A DNA stretch of 64,000 nt from Neptunicoccus cionae (lineage in GTDB: Bacteria; Pseudomonadota; Alphaproteobacteria; Rhodobacterales; Rhodobacteraceae), in contig NZ_BMKA01000002.1 of NCBI RefSeq assembly GCF_014643735.1, positions 1-64,000 of the forward strand, given 5' to 3'. Shown piece by piece: positions 43,825-52,839 of this stretch; the first letter of the stretch is position 1; each line of letters begins with the position of its first letter. The notes under the pieces are model-generated. The model was not told the origin of the DNA, made no database searches, and worked only from the letters and a program-made list of their open reading frames with translations. The position numbers and the translations under genes are program-made.

Positions 43825-44844
43825 TTACGTCTGCATCCTGCGATACGAACTGGGGGTGCTGCCGGTCCAGCGTTGAAAGGCCCGGTGAAAATTGGCAGCA
43901 GAGGAAAAGCCGACATCATGTGCGATGGCCTCGACGCTTTTGCGTCCCGCCTGCAGGTCGCGGATCGCGATGTCGCGCCGCAGGGCATCCTTGATCGCCT
44001 GAAACGAGTTCCCATCCGCTTGCAACCTGCGGATCAGGGTGCGCGGCGTCATGTGCATTGCGGATGCTGTCTGGGTCAGGGTCGCCGCGTCCCATCCCGT
44101 TTGGCCCAGATAAGTGCGCACCCGCAGCGATTGGGTGTGCTCGCGCGAAGAGGTGAAAATCCAGTCCCGGGGCGCGTTTTGCAAAAACCGGTCAAGATCA
44201 GATGTGCTACGCGCTTGCACAGGGCCCAGAGCGTTCGGGGAGAAGGAGATCGCAGTGGCGGGTTGGCCAAACTGAAAGGGTGCGGGAAAGATAATCGCGT
44301 AATCCTGATTAAAGTCCGGGCGATCAAACGCGAAATCAACGGCTTTAACCGGAACCTCATGCCCTGAAAGCCAAGACATGAGCCCGTGGGCAAGTTTGAG
44401 GATCAGCATGTGGCCAAACCGTTGTACAGGTGCATCTGTTTGCGGGTTCAGGCTCAGTGTGAGGGCGCTGTCAGTGTCATCCAGATCAAACTGATAGTCA
44501 TCCAGCAGCAAATTCCAGAAGGTCGAAAACCGGTAGAGTGCCGAAGAAAGAGACGTGGCTTCTCTGACAGTCGTCAGAAGATGTTGTAAGGCACGCGGTC
44601 GCACGGGTCTGCTCCAAAGCCCCATCATCACATCGCCGGTCTCGACAGCGGCAAGTTGATAGAGACAGACAATCTGATCCAGCGTGACGCGACCATTCGG
44701 CGCGCGCGTATCCGCGTTCAGACCGGACCGGCTAAGCAGCGACGCCATCTGCGCCTCTGGGCACAGGGCACGCAGCGCCGCCAGCCAGTCATCGACAAAC
44801 TGGCTGGAAACGGTGGAAAGGATCGTTGGCGTGACATTGGTCAT
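43825..44844 (-). CDS. AraC-family regulator (Arabinose_bd/OruR type)
   Basis: The 339-residue protein has an N-terminal sensing domain of the OruR/GbdR-like kind (residues about 20-200) and a C-terminal pair of helix-turn-helix motifs (DAATLTQTASAMHMTPRTLI and EAIAHDVGFSSAANFHRAFQ). The latter ends in RWTGSTPSSYRR, typical of AraC. It sits between the thiolase and acyl-CoA dehydrogenase genes, all on the minus strand, and probably controls one or both. The ligand is unknown. Confidence 0.87.
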   Translation of the reverse strand: MTNVTPTILSTVSSQFVDDWLAALRALCPEAQMASLLSRSGLNADTRAPNGRVTLDQIVCLYQLAAVETGDVMMGLWSRPVRPRALQHLLTTVREATSLSSALYRFSTFWNLLLDDYQFDLDDTDSALTLSLNPQTDAPVQRFGHMLILKLAHGLMSWLSGHEVPVKAVDFAFDRPDFNQDYAIIFPAPFQFGQPATAISFSPNALGPVQARSTSDLDRFLQNAPRDWIFTSSREHTQSLRVRTYLGQTGWDAATLTQTASAMHMTPRTLIRRLQADGNSFQAIKDALRRDIAIRDLQAGRKSVEAIAHDVGFSSAANFHRAFQRWTGSTPSSYRRMQT

Positions 44845-44973
44845 AACGCCTCAGGAGGTACCACCAATTCCGGTTTACATGAAACACAGCACATGCAGAT
44901 GGCGGCCTTCGCAGATGACAGAATGTCAATGTCTCAACCAGATAACGCTCTGCTTGAACTCATTTCAGTGTGG

Positions 44974-46158
44974 TCAGGCGACTTCGAACAGTGCTGCGGC
45001 GCCCATGCCTCCGCCGACACACATGGAGGTCACCACGTATTTCACGCCACGACGCCTCCCCTCAATCAGAGCATGCCCGACTTGTCTCGCACCTGTCATG
45101 CCGTAGGGGTGGCCAATCGATATCGCACCGCCGTTCACGTTGTAGATTTCGGGATCGATCCCAAGATGGTCACGGCAATACAGAACCTGGCAGGCAAAGG
45201 CTTCGTTAAGCTCCCAAAGGCCGATGTCTTCGATGCGAAGACCTGCATTCTTCAGCAGCTTTGGAATTGCAAAGATCGGGCCGACCCCCATCTCTTCCGG
45301 TGCGTTTCCTGCAACAGCCATGCCGCGATAAATACCCAGCGGTGTGAGACCCTGTTGCTCAGCCATTTTGCCTTCCATGAGCACACAAGCCGAGGCCCCG
45401 TCAGAAAGCTGGCTTGCGTTTCCGGCAGTGATCAGTCCTCCTTCGACAACCGGGTTCAATGCCCCGAGTGTTTCGGCCGTCGTACCCGGCCGGTTGCCCT
45501 CGTCTTTTGACAAGGTCACCTCTTCCACGGTTTCCTCTCCGGTTTCGCGGTTCTTGACCCGCTTAATCGCAGTGATCGGGACGATCTCATCTTCAAACGC
45601 ACCAGCCGCCTGAGCCCGGGCGGTCCGACCTTGCGAAAGTGCGGCGTATTCATCCTGGACGTCGCGGCTGATCCCATAGGTCCGCGCCACATTTTCCGCC
45701 GTCATCAGCATCGGCATGTAGGCATGCTCAGATTGGGCGATAACGTTTGGATCTTTCTCATCGCCCGCCCATTTCAGATAAGCATTCTGCAGGGCGGAAA
45801 TATTTTCCTGCCCGCCCGCCACGGCAACGTTCTGACCATCCACAATGACCTGCTTTGCAGCCGTCGCAATGGCCATCAACCCGGAGGAACATTGCCTGTC
45901 GATCGTCTGTCCTGCCACCGTATTGGGAAGGCCAGCCGCCAGCGCCGACAAACGGGCGACATTCATGCCTGCTGTCCCCGCTGTAAGGACCGATCCGATG
46001 ACGACATCTTCGATCGTACCGGGGTCCACGCCTGCACGTTCAACCGCGTGCTGAATGGCGTGCCCCATCATGGTAGGGGATTTGATGTTGTTCAGCGCAC
46101 CTTTGAAGGCAACCCCAATAGGAGTTCGTGCGGTTGAGACGATAACGGCTTCTCTCAT
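44974..46158 (-). CDS. Acetyl-CoA acyltransferase (thiolase)
   Basis: The 394-residue enzyme has all thiolase active-site elements: nucleophile Cys in DRQCSSG (near 88), His in GGAISIGHPYGMTGARQ, and the second Cys in SMCVGGGMGA. It cleaves 3-oxoacyl-CoA with CoA to acetyl-CoA and a shortened acyl-CoA. Its start overlaps the stop of the hydratase/dehydrogenase gene by four bases (ATGA), so both are produced together. It is the last gene of the four-gene run from the acyl-CoA synthetase. Confidence 0.93.
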   Translation of the reverse strand: MREAVIVSTARTPIGVAFKGALNNIKSPTMMGHAIQHAVERAGVDPGTIEDVVIGSVLTAGTAGMNVARLSALAAGLPNTVAGQTIDRQCSSGLMAIATAAKQVIVDGQNVAVAGGQENISALQNAYLKWAGDEKDPNVIAQSEHAYMPMLMTAENVARTYGISRDVQDEYAALSQGRTARAQAAGAFEDEIVPITAIKRVKNRETGEETVEEVTLSKDEGNRPGTTAETLGALNPVVEGGLITAGNASQLSDGASACVLMEGKMAEQQGLTPLGIYRGMAVAGNAPEEMGVGPIFAIPKLLKNAGLRIEDIGLWELNEAFACQVLYCRDHLGIDPEIYNVNGGAISIGHPYGMTGARQVGHALIEGRRRGVKYVVTSMCVGGGMGAAALFEVA

Positions 46159-48275
46159 GATGTTTCCTTTTTGGCATCAAAATACGCGGTAAGTGTCACG
46201 CCCGAGGTTGCGAGTTCTTCCAACAATGGCGCAGGCGTGAACCACATCTCGCCATAGGCACCAAGCGACTGCCGATAGTGGGTCATGCGTTCCAGAATCT
46301 GGCTCAATCCAATCTCATCGGCATAGTGCATCGGGCCGCCGCGCCAGTTTGGGAAGCCATAGCCATTGACCCAGATCAGGTCGCAATCACCCGGGCGCGT
46401 TGCAATTCCCTCTTCAAGGATCAAGAAGCCCTCGTTGATCAGGGGGAACAGACAACGCTCAAGGATTTCCTGATCGTCGATGTCCCTGCGCTTCACGCCA
46501 TGCAGGTCCGCCAGCTCGGAACTGATTTGAACCATCTCTGGGTCTTCGACCCGTGTCCGCCCCTCGTAGACATAGCTTCCTCGCCCGGTTTTCTGACCCA
46601 GTCGGCCTAGTTCAAACAACCTGTCCTGCACAGCTTGGTATGTCGGGTCATGCGCGATTTCACTACGCCGTTCCTGACGCACGCGGGCGCCCACATCGAC
46701 ACCGGCCAGATCCGCCATTGCGTGAATACCCATGGCCATGCCGAAGTTCTCAAGGACGTCATCCACCTGTTTCGGCGTCGCCCCCTCAAGAAGCAGACGA
46801 GACCCTTCGCGAAAGTATGGCTCCAGCATCCGGTTTCCAACAAAGCCGTAGCACACGCCAACCGTGACAGGGAGCTTTCGGATCTTCTTTGCGACCGTGA
46901 TTGCCGTTGCAATGACATCGGGAGCGGTCTTGGCGCCCCGCACCACCTCTAGCAAGCGCATGACGTTCGCCGGGCTAAAGAAATGGAGACCAATCACATC
47001 CTCCGGGCGTGACGTGACTGCGGCGATTTCATCAAGATCCAACGTCGATGTGTTTGAGGCCAGTATCGCGCCAGGTTTGGCGTGTAGGTCTAACGCTTCG
47101 AAAATCTGGCGTTTGACATTCATGCTTTCAAACGCCGCTTCAATGATCAGGTCGACCTTCGCAAGGTCTGCATAGCTGAGCGTCCCAGTGGCGTTGGCGG
47201 CGATTGCCTCTGCCCGATCGGCACTGAGCCGCCCTTTTTGAGCCGCACGCTGGAAATGCTCCCGGACCTTTTCCAGCCCCTGTTCGGGCGCGCCTTGCGT
47301 AGTTTCAAGAAGCGTGACCGGATATCCCGCCTGCAGAAAGGCGATGGCAATGCCGCGCCCCATTGTTCCCGCGCCGATCACGGCGACCGAAGCAATGTCA
47401 CGTGGTCGGTCCGCACGGGTAACACCGGGAACCTTGTTGCATTCACGCTCCGCAAAGAACAGGTGTCGGCCCGCGCGCGATTGAGGTGTACCGAGCAGTT
47501 CGGCGAAACCTGCCTTCTCTTGTGCCAGCCCCTCGGCCAGCGGCATTTCGCACGCGGCCTCGATGGACACCAAACATCGTTCAGGGGCGACAAGGTTTTT
47601 GGACGTGTGCGCTATCTGGTCTCGGAAACCCGTCAGATATCCCTTCGGATCAGGGTGTGTGACGGTCATATCCGCGCAACTGCGTTTCGGATCGCCCTTT
47701 TGGCTGACACGGGTGGCGAAACCCAAAACATGCGCGCGAAAATCCTGGTCGTTCTCAAATAGTGCGTCGACCAGCCCACAAGACAGGGCATATTCGCCTT
47801 TCACGGGATCACCTGAGAGGATCATTTGCGTTGCCGCTTCCAGACCGGCAATCCGGGGTAGTCGTTGGGTGCCACCGGCACCAGGCAGCAGCCCCAGTTT
47901 GATCTCAGGTAGGCCCATCACGGCATCCGGCGTGGCGACACGGTAATCACAGGCAAGCGCGATCTCCAGCGCACCACCCATAGCGGGACCTGCTATCGCG
48001 GCGATAATGGGTTTATTGCTGGTTTCAATCGTTACACACAGGTCTGGCAGGTCCGGCTTGTCCCAAACTGCCCCGGTACGGAACTCGACGATGTCAGCGC
48101 CGCTGCAAAAGAGCGGCAGAGCCGAGCATAGAACGATAGCTTTGACCTGTTCATCGGCGTCCAACTCGTGGATGGCCGAGGAAAGCGCCTGCCGCATCTT
48201 CAGGCCAAGAGCGTTAACTGGCGGGGCATTCAGCTCAATGAAAGCGACACCCTCGGTGTGTTTAATGGAAATCAT
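46155..48275 (-). CDS. Enoyl-CoA hydratase/3-hydroxyacyl-CoA dehydrogenase fusion (FadB-like)
   Basis: The start at 48275 gives a 706-residue protein that begins like its family (MISIKHTEGVAFIELNAPPV). The longer frame to 48353 would run into the cupin gene. The hydratase half has both catalytic Glu (MGGALEIAL and GLPEIKLGLLPGAGG) and the oxyanion-hole Gly. The NAD-binding half starts at SVAVIGAGTMGRGIAIAF and has HFFSP with the catalytic His. It hydrates the enoyl-CoA and oxidises the 3-hydroxy product. It begins 11 bases after the cupin gene and overlaps the thiolase start. Confidence 0.92.
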   Translation of the reverse strand: MISIKHTEGVAFIELNAPPVNALGLKMRQALSSAIHELDADEQVKAIVLCSALPLFCSGADIVEFRTGAVWDKPDLPDLCVTIETSNKPIIAAIAGPAMGGALEIALACDYRVATPDAVMGLPEIKLGLLPGAGGTQRLPRIAGLEAATQMILSGDPVKGEYALSCGLVDALFENDQDFRAHVLGFATRVSQKGDPKRSCADMTVTHPDPKGYLTGFRDQIAHTSKNLVAPERCLVSIEAACEMPLAEGLAQEKAGFAELLGTPQSRAGRHLFFAERECNKVPGVTRADRPRDIASVAVIGAGTMGRGIAIAFLQAGYPVTLLETTQGAPEQGLEKVREHFQRAAQKGRLSADRAEAIAANATGTLSYADLAKVDLIIEAAFESMNVKRQIFEALDLHAKPGAILASNTSTLDLDEIAAVTSRPEDVIGLHFFSPANVMRLLEVVRGAKTAPDVIATAITVAKKIRKLPVTVGVCYGFVGNRMLEPYFREGSRLLLEGATPKQVDDVLENFGMAMGIHAMADLAGVDVGARVRQERRSEIAHDPTYQAVQDRLFELGRLGQKTGRGSYVYEGRTRVEDPEMVQISSELADLHGVKRRDIDDQEILERCLFPLINEGFLILEEGIATRPGDCDLIWVNGYGFPNWRGGPMHYADEIGLSQILERMTHYRQSLGAYGEMWFTPAPLLEELATSGVTLTAYFDAKKETS

Positions 48276-48286
48276 GTTCGGAAACC

Positions 48287-48973
48287 TTAATTCGAAAGTT
48301 TGGCAAGATCCTGTTCGACTTCTGTCCAGTCGTCGAAATGGATCACGTTGCACGGTGAATTCACGTTCTCGAGCCAGACAAAGACCGAGATGAAAGGCTG
48401 GTTATAGACCCGGGTGGCGTGGGGCTCGCCCGCAGCGTTCCAGATAAGTGATCCAGCCGGATAATCCTGCCAGTCACGGGTGCCAAACCGCCAACCAGAT
48501 TTCTCGGACAGGTTCAGGTACAGCTCTGGCGCGTCGTGGTTGTGGTCCCGATACAACGTCCGTGGACTCAGCATGAAAATGCCAAGGCTGAAATCGGGAT
48601 GGTGGCGCCCACATGCGTCCGGCCCGATCAGCAGAGTATGTAGGTTACACTTTGTGTATCCCTCGCCTAATTCGGCTCCGGGGGGATAGAATTGGGCGTT
48701 GTCTTCGCGCCAGATCAGATCATCTTTGGCGGCTTTCAGACAACGTGCGATTTCCTGCAATTCGGGGGCTGCAATCCCGGCGATGGCGTTCTTCAGAACC
48801 TCATCGTGCCGGGTTCCTTGGGGAGGTAAATCAATGAGCCGCTCGTCGGACAGGTCCATGGCTGCCAGCTTGTCCAACGTCAGATCAACGCCGCGTGTGG
48901 CAGCTCTGCGCGCTTGCAGATAGGTGACAATGGAATGAATAAGCGCCTGAATACGGCGTTGCTTGTCTGTCAT
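48287..48973 (-). CDS. DddQ/DddL-like cupin (DMSP lyase family)
   Basis: The 228-residue protein has a C-terminal cupin that resembles DMSP lyases of the DddQ/DddL type. The first metal motif is HNHDAPELY (HxHxxxExY) and the second is GEPHATRV with the third His. Flanking blocks such as IFMLSPRTLYRDHNHDAPEL and DWQDYPAGSLIWNAAGEPH follow the same order as DddQ. DMSP lyases cleave dimethylsulfoniopropionate to dimethylsulfide and acrylate. The family contains members without proven DMSP activity, and the beta-oxidation context suggests a different or wider substrate. The gene overlaps the acyl-CoA synthetase stop by four bases. The lyase name is an inference. Confidence 0.75.
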   Translation of the reverse strand: MTDKQRRIQALIHSIVTYLQARRAATRGVDLTLDKLAAMDLSDERLIDLPPQGTRHDEVLKNAIAGIAAPELQEIARCLKAAKDDLIWREDNAQFYPPGAELGEGYTKCNLHTLLIGPDACGRHHPDFSLGIFMLSPRTLYRDHNHDAPELYLNLSEKSGWRFGTRDWQDYPAGSLIWNAAGEPHATRVYNQPFISVFVWLENVNSPCNVIHFDDWTEVEQDLAKLSN

Positions 48974-50595
48974 GATTTTAAGTCCGCGCGCGTTGAAATA
49001 TCTTTCCGCACGAGTTTCTTGTCGAGCTTACCGACGCTGGTCTTAGGTAGGCGGTCGACAAAGATTATCTCGTCTGGAACTGCCCATTTTGAGATCTCGC
49101 CTGCGTCAACCCGCGACTGGATTTCTTCCATGACTCTCAAGCGCACAATATCCGGATCGGCATCCTTTGCGGCTTGAGCGACCAACACTGGCCGCTCGCC
49201 CCACTTCACGTGCGGCAGCCCGATCGCGGCGACGTCCTCAACGCCGCTACAAGACGATGCTATGTTTTCCAGTGCCAGCGAGGAAATCCATTCGCCGCCG
49301 GTCTTGATCACATCCTTGAGGCGGTCAGTAATCTGCAACGACCCATTCTCGCGGATATACCCAACATCCCCGGTATGCAGATACCCACCGTCCCAAAGTT
49401 CATCCGAGGCTTGCGCATTATCCAGATAGCCTTGTGTCAACCAGGGAGCCCGAGCAACAACTTCACCGGTTGTTTCACCGTCATGCGGAACGTCTTTCAT
49501 ATCCGGTGTCACAACACGAAGGTCGACAAGCGGGCCGGGAAAGCCGGTTTGCGCCTGCACCTCTGGATCATCGCTGGACAAGTTTGCCACTGTCAGAAAT
49601 GGACAGGTTTCGGACATCCCATAGGCCGCATGCAAGGATATGCCTGCCGCCGCCGCCCGGTCCTGCAAATTGCGCGGCAAAGCGGCCCCGCCAATGATCA
49701 CTTTCCATCTGTCCTGGTCAATTTGTGGGCAGCCCGGATGGTCGAGCACCATTGACAGAACCGTGGGCACGCAGTGGGAAAAGGTGACGTTTTCGTCGGC
49801 AATCAATCGCAAGATTGTGTCAGGGTCATATCGACCGGGATAGACCTGACGCAGTCCCAGCATCGTTGCGGCATATGGAAATCCCCAGCCGTGGACGTGA
49901 AACAAGGGCGTAAGCGGCATGTAGACGTCGCCGCGATGAAATCCGGCATTCCCGGGCCACGCGCCGAAACCAGCGATCAGGCCCAACGTGTGAAGGACCA
50001 ACTGCCGATGTGAATAGCTCACCCCTTTGGGATTGCCTGTGGTCCCGGTCGTATAAAACAACGTTGCGGTTTGGTTTTCATCGAAGTCCGGGAAGTCAAA
50101 GCTGCCTGAGGCCTCGCCTATCCACTCTTCATATCCTTCACCGTCGCCAATCGGCACAATGATGATGTCCCGATCAAAGCCCGGCTTGATATCATCAATG
50201 AGTGGCATGAAATCGCGGTGCACGATGATCAGATCCGATTTGCCGTGGTTGATCGTATAAAGAACCTGGGCAGGAGATAGACGGACGTTGATCGTAAAAA
50301 GGGACGCGCCCATCATCGGGATCGCGAAAAAACACTCAAGATAACGGTGCGTATCCCAATCCATGACACCGACGCGCATGCCCTCATGTATCCCGCTGGC
50401 CTTTAGAGAATTGGCAAGTTGGCGCACGCGTTTGCCCAAGTCCGCGTAGCTCAGTCGCATTTCGGTGCCGCTGACGATCTCTTGGCTGGCTGACGCGAGC
50501 TGGGATCCGGCCAGCAAGTGTTTAATCAGCAAAGGATAGCCATATGCATTTGGCGAAGGTGAAAGTGGTGGCATTAAGGTGGAATCCCATAGCAT
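48970..50595 (-). CDS. AMP-forming acyl-CoA synthetase
   Basis: The 541-residue protein has the motifs of ANL-family ligases: TLFYTTGTTGNPKGVSYSH (ATP-binding P-loop), the AAYGMSETCPF core and DRLKDVIKTGGEWISS, then a C-terminal Lys in KTSVGKLDKK. It resembles medium-chain fatty-acyl and methylmercaptopropionate (DmdB-like) ligases. It would activate the imported acid as a CoA ester at the start of the island pathway. The start at 50595 is uncertain; an in-frame ATG at 50574 gives a more typical N-terminus. Its promoter region is shared with the divergent LysR gene. Confidence 0.88.
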   Translation of the reverse strand: MLWDSTLMPPLSPSPNAYGYPLLIKHLLAGSQLASASQEIVSGTEMRLSYADLGKRVRQLANSLKASGIHEGMRVGVMDWDTHRYLECFFAIPMMGASLFTINVRLSPAQVLYTINHGKSDLIIVHRDFMPLIDDIKPGFDRDIIIVPIGDGEGYEEWIGEASGSFDFPDFDENQTATLFYTTGTTGNPKGVSYSHRQLVLHTLGLIAGFGAWPGNAGFHRGDVYMPLTPLFHVHGWGFPYAATMLGLRQVYPGRYDPDTILRLIADENVTFSHCVPTVLSMVLDHPGCPQIDQDRWKVIIGGAALPRNLQDRAAAAGISLHAAYGMSETCPFLTVANLSSDDPEVQAQTGFPGPLVDLRVVTPDMKDVPHDGETTGEVVARAPWLTQGYLDNAQASDELWDGGYLHTGDVGYIRENGSLQITDRLKDVIKTGGEWISSLALENIASSCSGVEDVAAIGLPHVKWGERPVLVAQAAKDADPDIVRLRVMEEIQSRVDAGEISKWAVPDEIIFVDRLPKTSVGKLDKKLVRKDISTRADLKS

Positions 50596-50641
50596 CTTTA
50601 TCTGCTAATCTGGCATTTCTCACCCAGTCGAAGAATTGAAA

Positions 50642-50667
50642 GAAATTTCCTTTCATCAAGAAATTCT
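50642..50667. promoter_or_regulatory. Dyad-rich stretch between LysR gene and catabolic operon
   Basis: GAAATTTC at 50642-50649 is a perfect palindrome, GAAATTC recurs at 50661-50667, and GAAAG/CTTTC arms flank it. It lies between the divergent start codons (50595 and 50812), where LysR-type regulators usually bind. No clear T-N11-A was selected. Confidence 0.35.
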
Positions 50668-50811
50668 AACCGATCACATCGCGCCGCGAATTGCGTGCTA
50701 CCCCCGGACAGGTTATGAAAAAGAGTATCAATACCCTGCTATATTCGCGCCCGTCGTCGGATAATTCTTCTTGAGGGTAAGCAGAGTTGGTTTCATCAAG
50801 GAGATGCAGCA

Positions 50812-51735
50812 ATGACCACTCACATGCCCACGCTGGTTTCACTGCGCGCTTTTGAGGCAGTGGCGCGTCACAAGAGCTTCCGAAAGGCCGCTGACGAGAT
50901 TTGTGTGACGCACGCGGCAGTCAGCCACCAGGTCAAAGCATTGGAAACATCAATCGGCGTTAAACTACTGGAACGCACAAGCCGTTCGGTCGAACTGACA
51001 CCGGCCGGGGAGCAATATTACCCGCCGGTCCGCGAGCACATTCAGGGCATTATCAAAGCCACACGGCGCATCCAGACACCTGAGGAACCGGACGTGTTGC
51101 TCGTTCAGTCCTACGCAAGTTTCAATACAATGTGGCTTCAGCCCAGATTGGCAGACTTTCTTCAGGATAATCCGGACACACGCGTGCGCATCGTCTCTAC
51201 CTTTGAAGACGGTGATTATGACATGCACCGGTTCGATGTGGGCGTGTTCAATGCACCACCATTTGACAAACGGTTTGACTATAGCCCGTTGTTCGAAACC
51301 GATATCTACCCGGTATGTGCTCCGGAGGCCTTGAAAACCGCAAGCGGTGGAATGCCGCTGGAAGAGCTCAGAAATTTCCTGCTGTTGAGTGTCCCAAGCA
51401 CATGGAATGAGCCGGATGACTGGGACTGTTGGTTGGATGCGGCAGGCTTAGATCGCGAAACCATGAAATTTGGCTCAATCTTCGATAACTACCCTCTTGT
51501 CCGCGAAGCCGTTTTGAACAACCACGGAATGAGCATCTCAAGGGCACCGTTTTGCACGCGTGATCTTGAAAGGGGGCGTTTGGTCAGACCGTTCGACATT
51601 TCGGTGCCAGAGCCAGGTCGCTGGTATCTGGCGACGCAAAAAGAACGTGTACCCAACCCAAAGCTCGATACGTTTGTGGACTGGCTGTTCGAACAGATCG
51701 AGGCCGACCCAACCATGCGGTTCTTCCGGGCTTAA
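50812..51735 (+). CDS. LysR-family regulator (GcvA-like)
   Basis: The 307-residue protein has an N-terminal winged helix (MPTLVSLRAFEAVARHKSFR then KAADEICVTHAAVSHQVKAL) and a GcvA-subgroup effector domain. AAGGAG lies 9 bases before the ATG. It is divergent from the acyl-CoA synthetase operon and convergent with the ABC importer operon, so it is well placed to control the catabolic genes. The effector is unknown. Confidence 0.87.
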   Translation: MTTHMPTLVSLRAFEAVARHKSFRKAADEICVTHAAVSHQVKALETSIGVKLLERTSRSVELTPAGEQYYPPVREHIQGIIKATRRIQTPEEPDVLLVQSYASFNTMWLQPRLADFLQDNPDTRVRIVSTFEDGDYDMHRFDVGVFNAPPFDKRFDYSPLFETDIYPVCAPEALKTASGGMPLEELRNFLLLSVPSTWNEPDDWDCWLDAAGLDRETMKFGSIFDNYPLVREAVLNNHGMSISRAPFCTRDLERGRLVRPFDISVPEPGRWYLATQKERVPNPKLDTFVDWLFEQIEADPTMRFFRA

Positions 51736-51763
51736 TCTGTTGAATTCCAGCTCGGCCATCAGC

Positions 51764-51783
51764 GCGCGTCAGGACTGACGCGC
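51764..51783. terminator. Hairpin between the LysR gene and proV-like gene
   Basis: GCGCGTCAG and CTGACGCGC form a perfect 9-bp stem with a 2-base loop. It overlaps the proV-like stop codon at 51769 and lies 29 bases after the LysR stop. It lacks a T run. Confidence 0.5.
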
Positions 51784-52827
51784 ACCGGCCTTGGATGCGA
51801 CGCGAGGGACAAGAGCGCGAACCAGTTCGGTCATATCCAGTGTGCCGACCGTCTGCTCCCCATCTTTGACGATATAAGCGTGTGACGTATCCCCGCCGGA
51901 CCGAGCGATCATGCTTTCGAGCGTGTCGTTCACGTCCACTTCGCCATGGGCATCTGCGGGCACTTTGTCACCCCCAAGTGGGGTCATAACCGAGCGCACC
52001 CGCAGAACCCGTGCGCGGTTGATGTCGCTCACGAAGTCTTCGATGTAGGGATCACTCGGGTTCAGCAGGATGTGCTGCGGCTCGCCCTGTTGCACGACAA
52101 AGCCGTCCTTCAGGATCACAAGGTGATCGGCCAGCTTCAGCGCCTCATCAAGATCGTGAGTGATGAAAATGATGGTCTTGTGCAGCTCTTTTTGCAACTC
52201 GAGCAGCAGGTCCTGCATGTCGGTCCGGATCAGCGGGTCAAGGGCCGAGAACGCCTCGTCCATCAGCATGATCGGTGTGTTTGCACTCAGCGCCCGGGCA
52301 ATGCCCACCCGCTGCTGCATCCCACCAGACAACTGCGCTGGATAATGGTTCTCAAACCCGCTCAGACCGACGCGGTCCAGCCATTTCGCGGCTTCGCGGT
52401 CGCAGGTGGCCTCGTCTTCGCCACGCACCGACAAGGGCATGCCTGCATTCTTCAGCACGGTCTTGTGCGGCAATAACGCGAACTTCTGGAACACCATCGA
52501 CATCTTTTCCTGTCGAGCATGGCGCAACCCGTCCTCGGACAGTTGCATCACGTCCTCACCCTGCACGATGATCTCGCCCGCAGTGGGTTCGATCAACCGG
52601 TTCAGGTGGCGGATCAGAGTAGATTTCCCAGAGCCGGACAGGCCCATGACCACTGTGATTTCCCCCGCCTGCATATCGACGTTGATATTGTTGAGCCCCA
52701 ACACGTGCCCGTGCTGCGCCAGCAATTCTTCCTTGCCCATGCCTCCTTTGACATGCTGCAACACGTCCTTGTCGCGGGCGCCAAATATTTTATAGAGCCC
52801 GGACAGGCGGACCATTGGTTGTGTCAT
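51769..52827 (-). CDS. Betaine-type ABC importer ATPase (ProV/OpuAA-like)
   Basis: The 352-residue protein has an N-terminal extension characteristic of ProV (MVRLSGLYKIFGARDKDVLQ), Walker A GLSGSGKST, signature LSGGMQQRVGIARAL and Walker B ILMDEAFSALD. The tail (about 280-340) has a reduced CBS-like regulatory region. It energises import of quaternary ammonium or related sulfonium osmolytes such as glycine betaine, carnitine or DMSP. It is the last gene of the three-gene unit and starts 12 bases after the permease gene. Confidence 0.88.
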   Translation of the reverse strand: MTQPMVRLSGLYKIFGARDKDVLQHVKGGMGKEELLAQHGHVLGLNNINVDMQAGEITVVMGLSGSGKSTLIRHLNRLIEPTAGEIIVQGEDVMQLSEDGLRHARQEKMSMVFQKFALLPHKTVLKNAGMPLSVRGEDEATCDREAAKWLDRVGLSGFENHYPAQLSGGMQQRVGIARALSANTPIMLMDEAFSALDPLIRTDMQDLLLELQKELHKTIIFITHDLDEALKLADHLVILKDGFVVQQGEPQHILLNPSDPYIEDFVSDINRARVLRVRSVMTPLGGDKVPADAHGEVDVNDTLESMIARSGGDTSHAYIVKDGEQTVGTLDMTELVRALVPRVASKAGARQS

Positions 52828-52839
52828 TGAACCGGCTCC

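Noticed and set aside
48287-48973. Naming the cupin gene dddQ outright
   Set aside because: Motifs fit the family, but the surrounding beta-oxidation genes and known functional spread of the family make a firm symbol unsafe.
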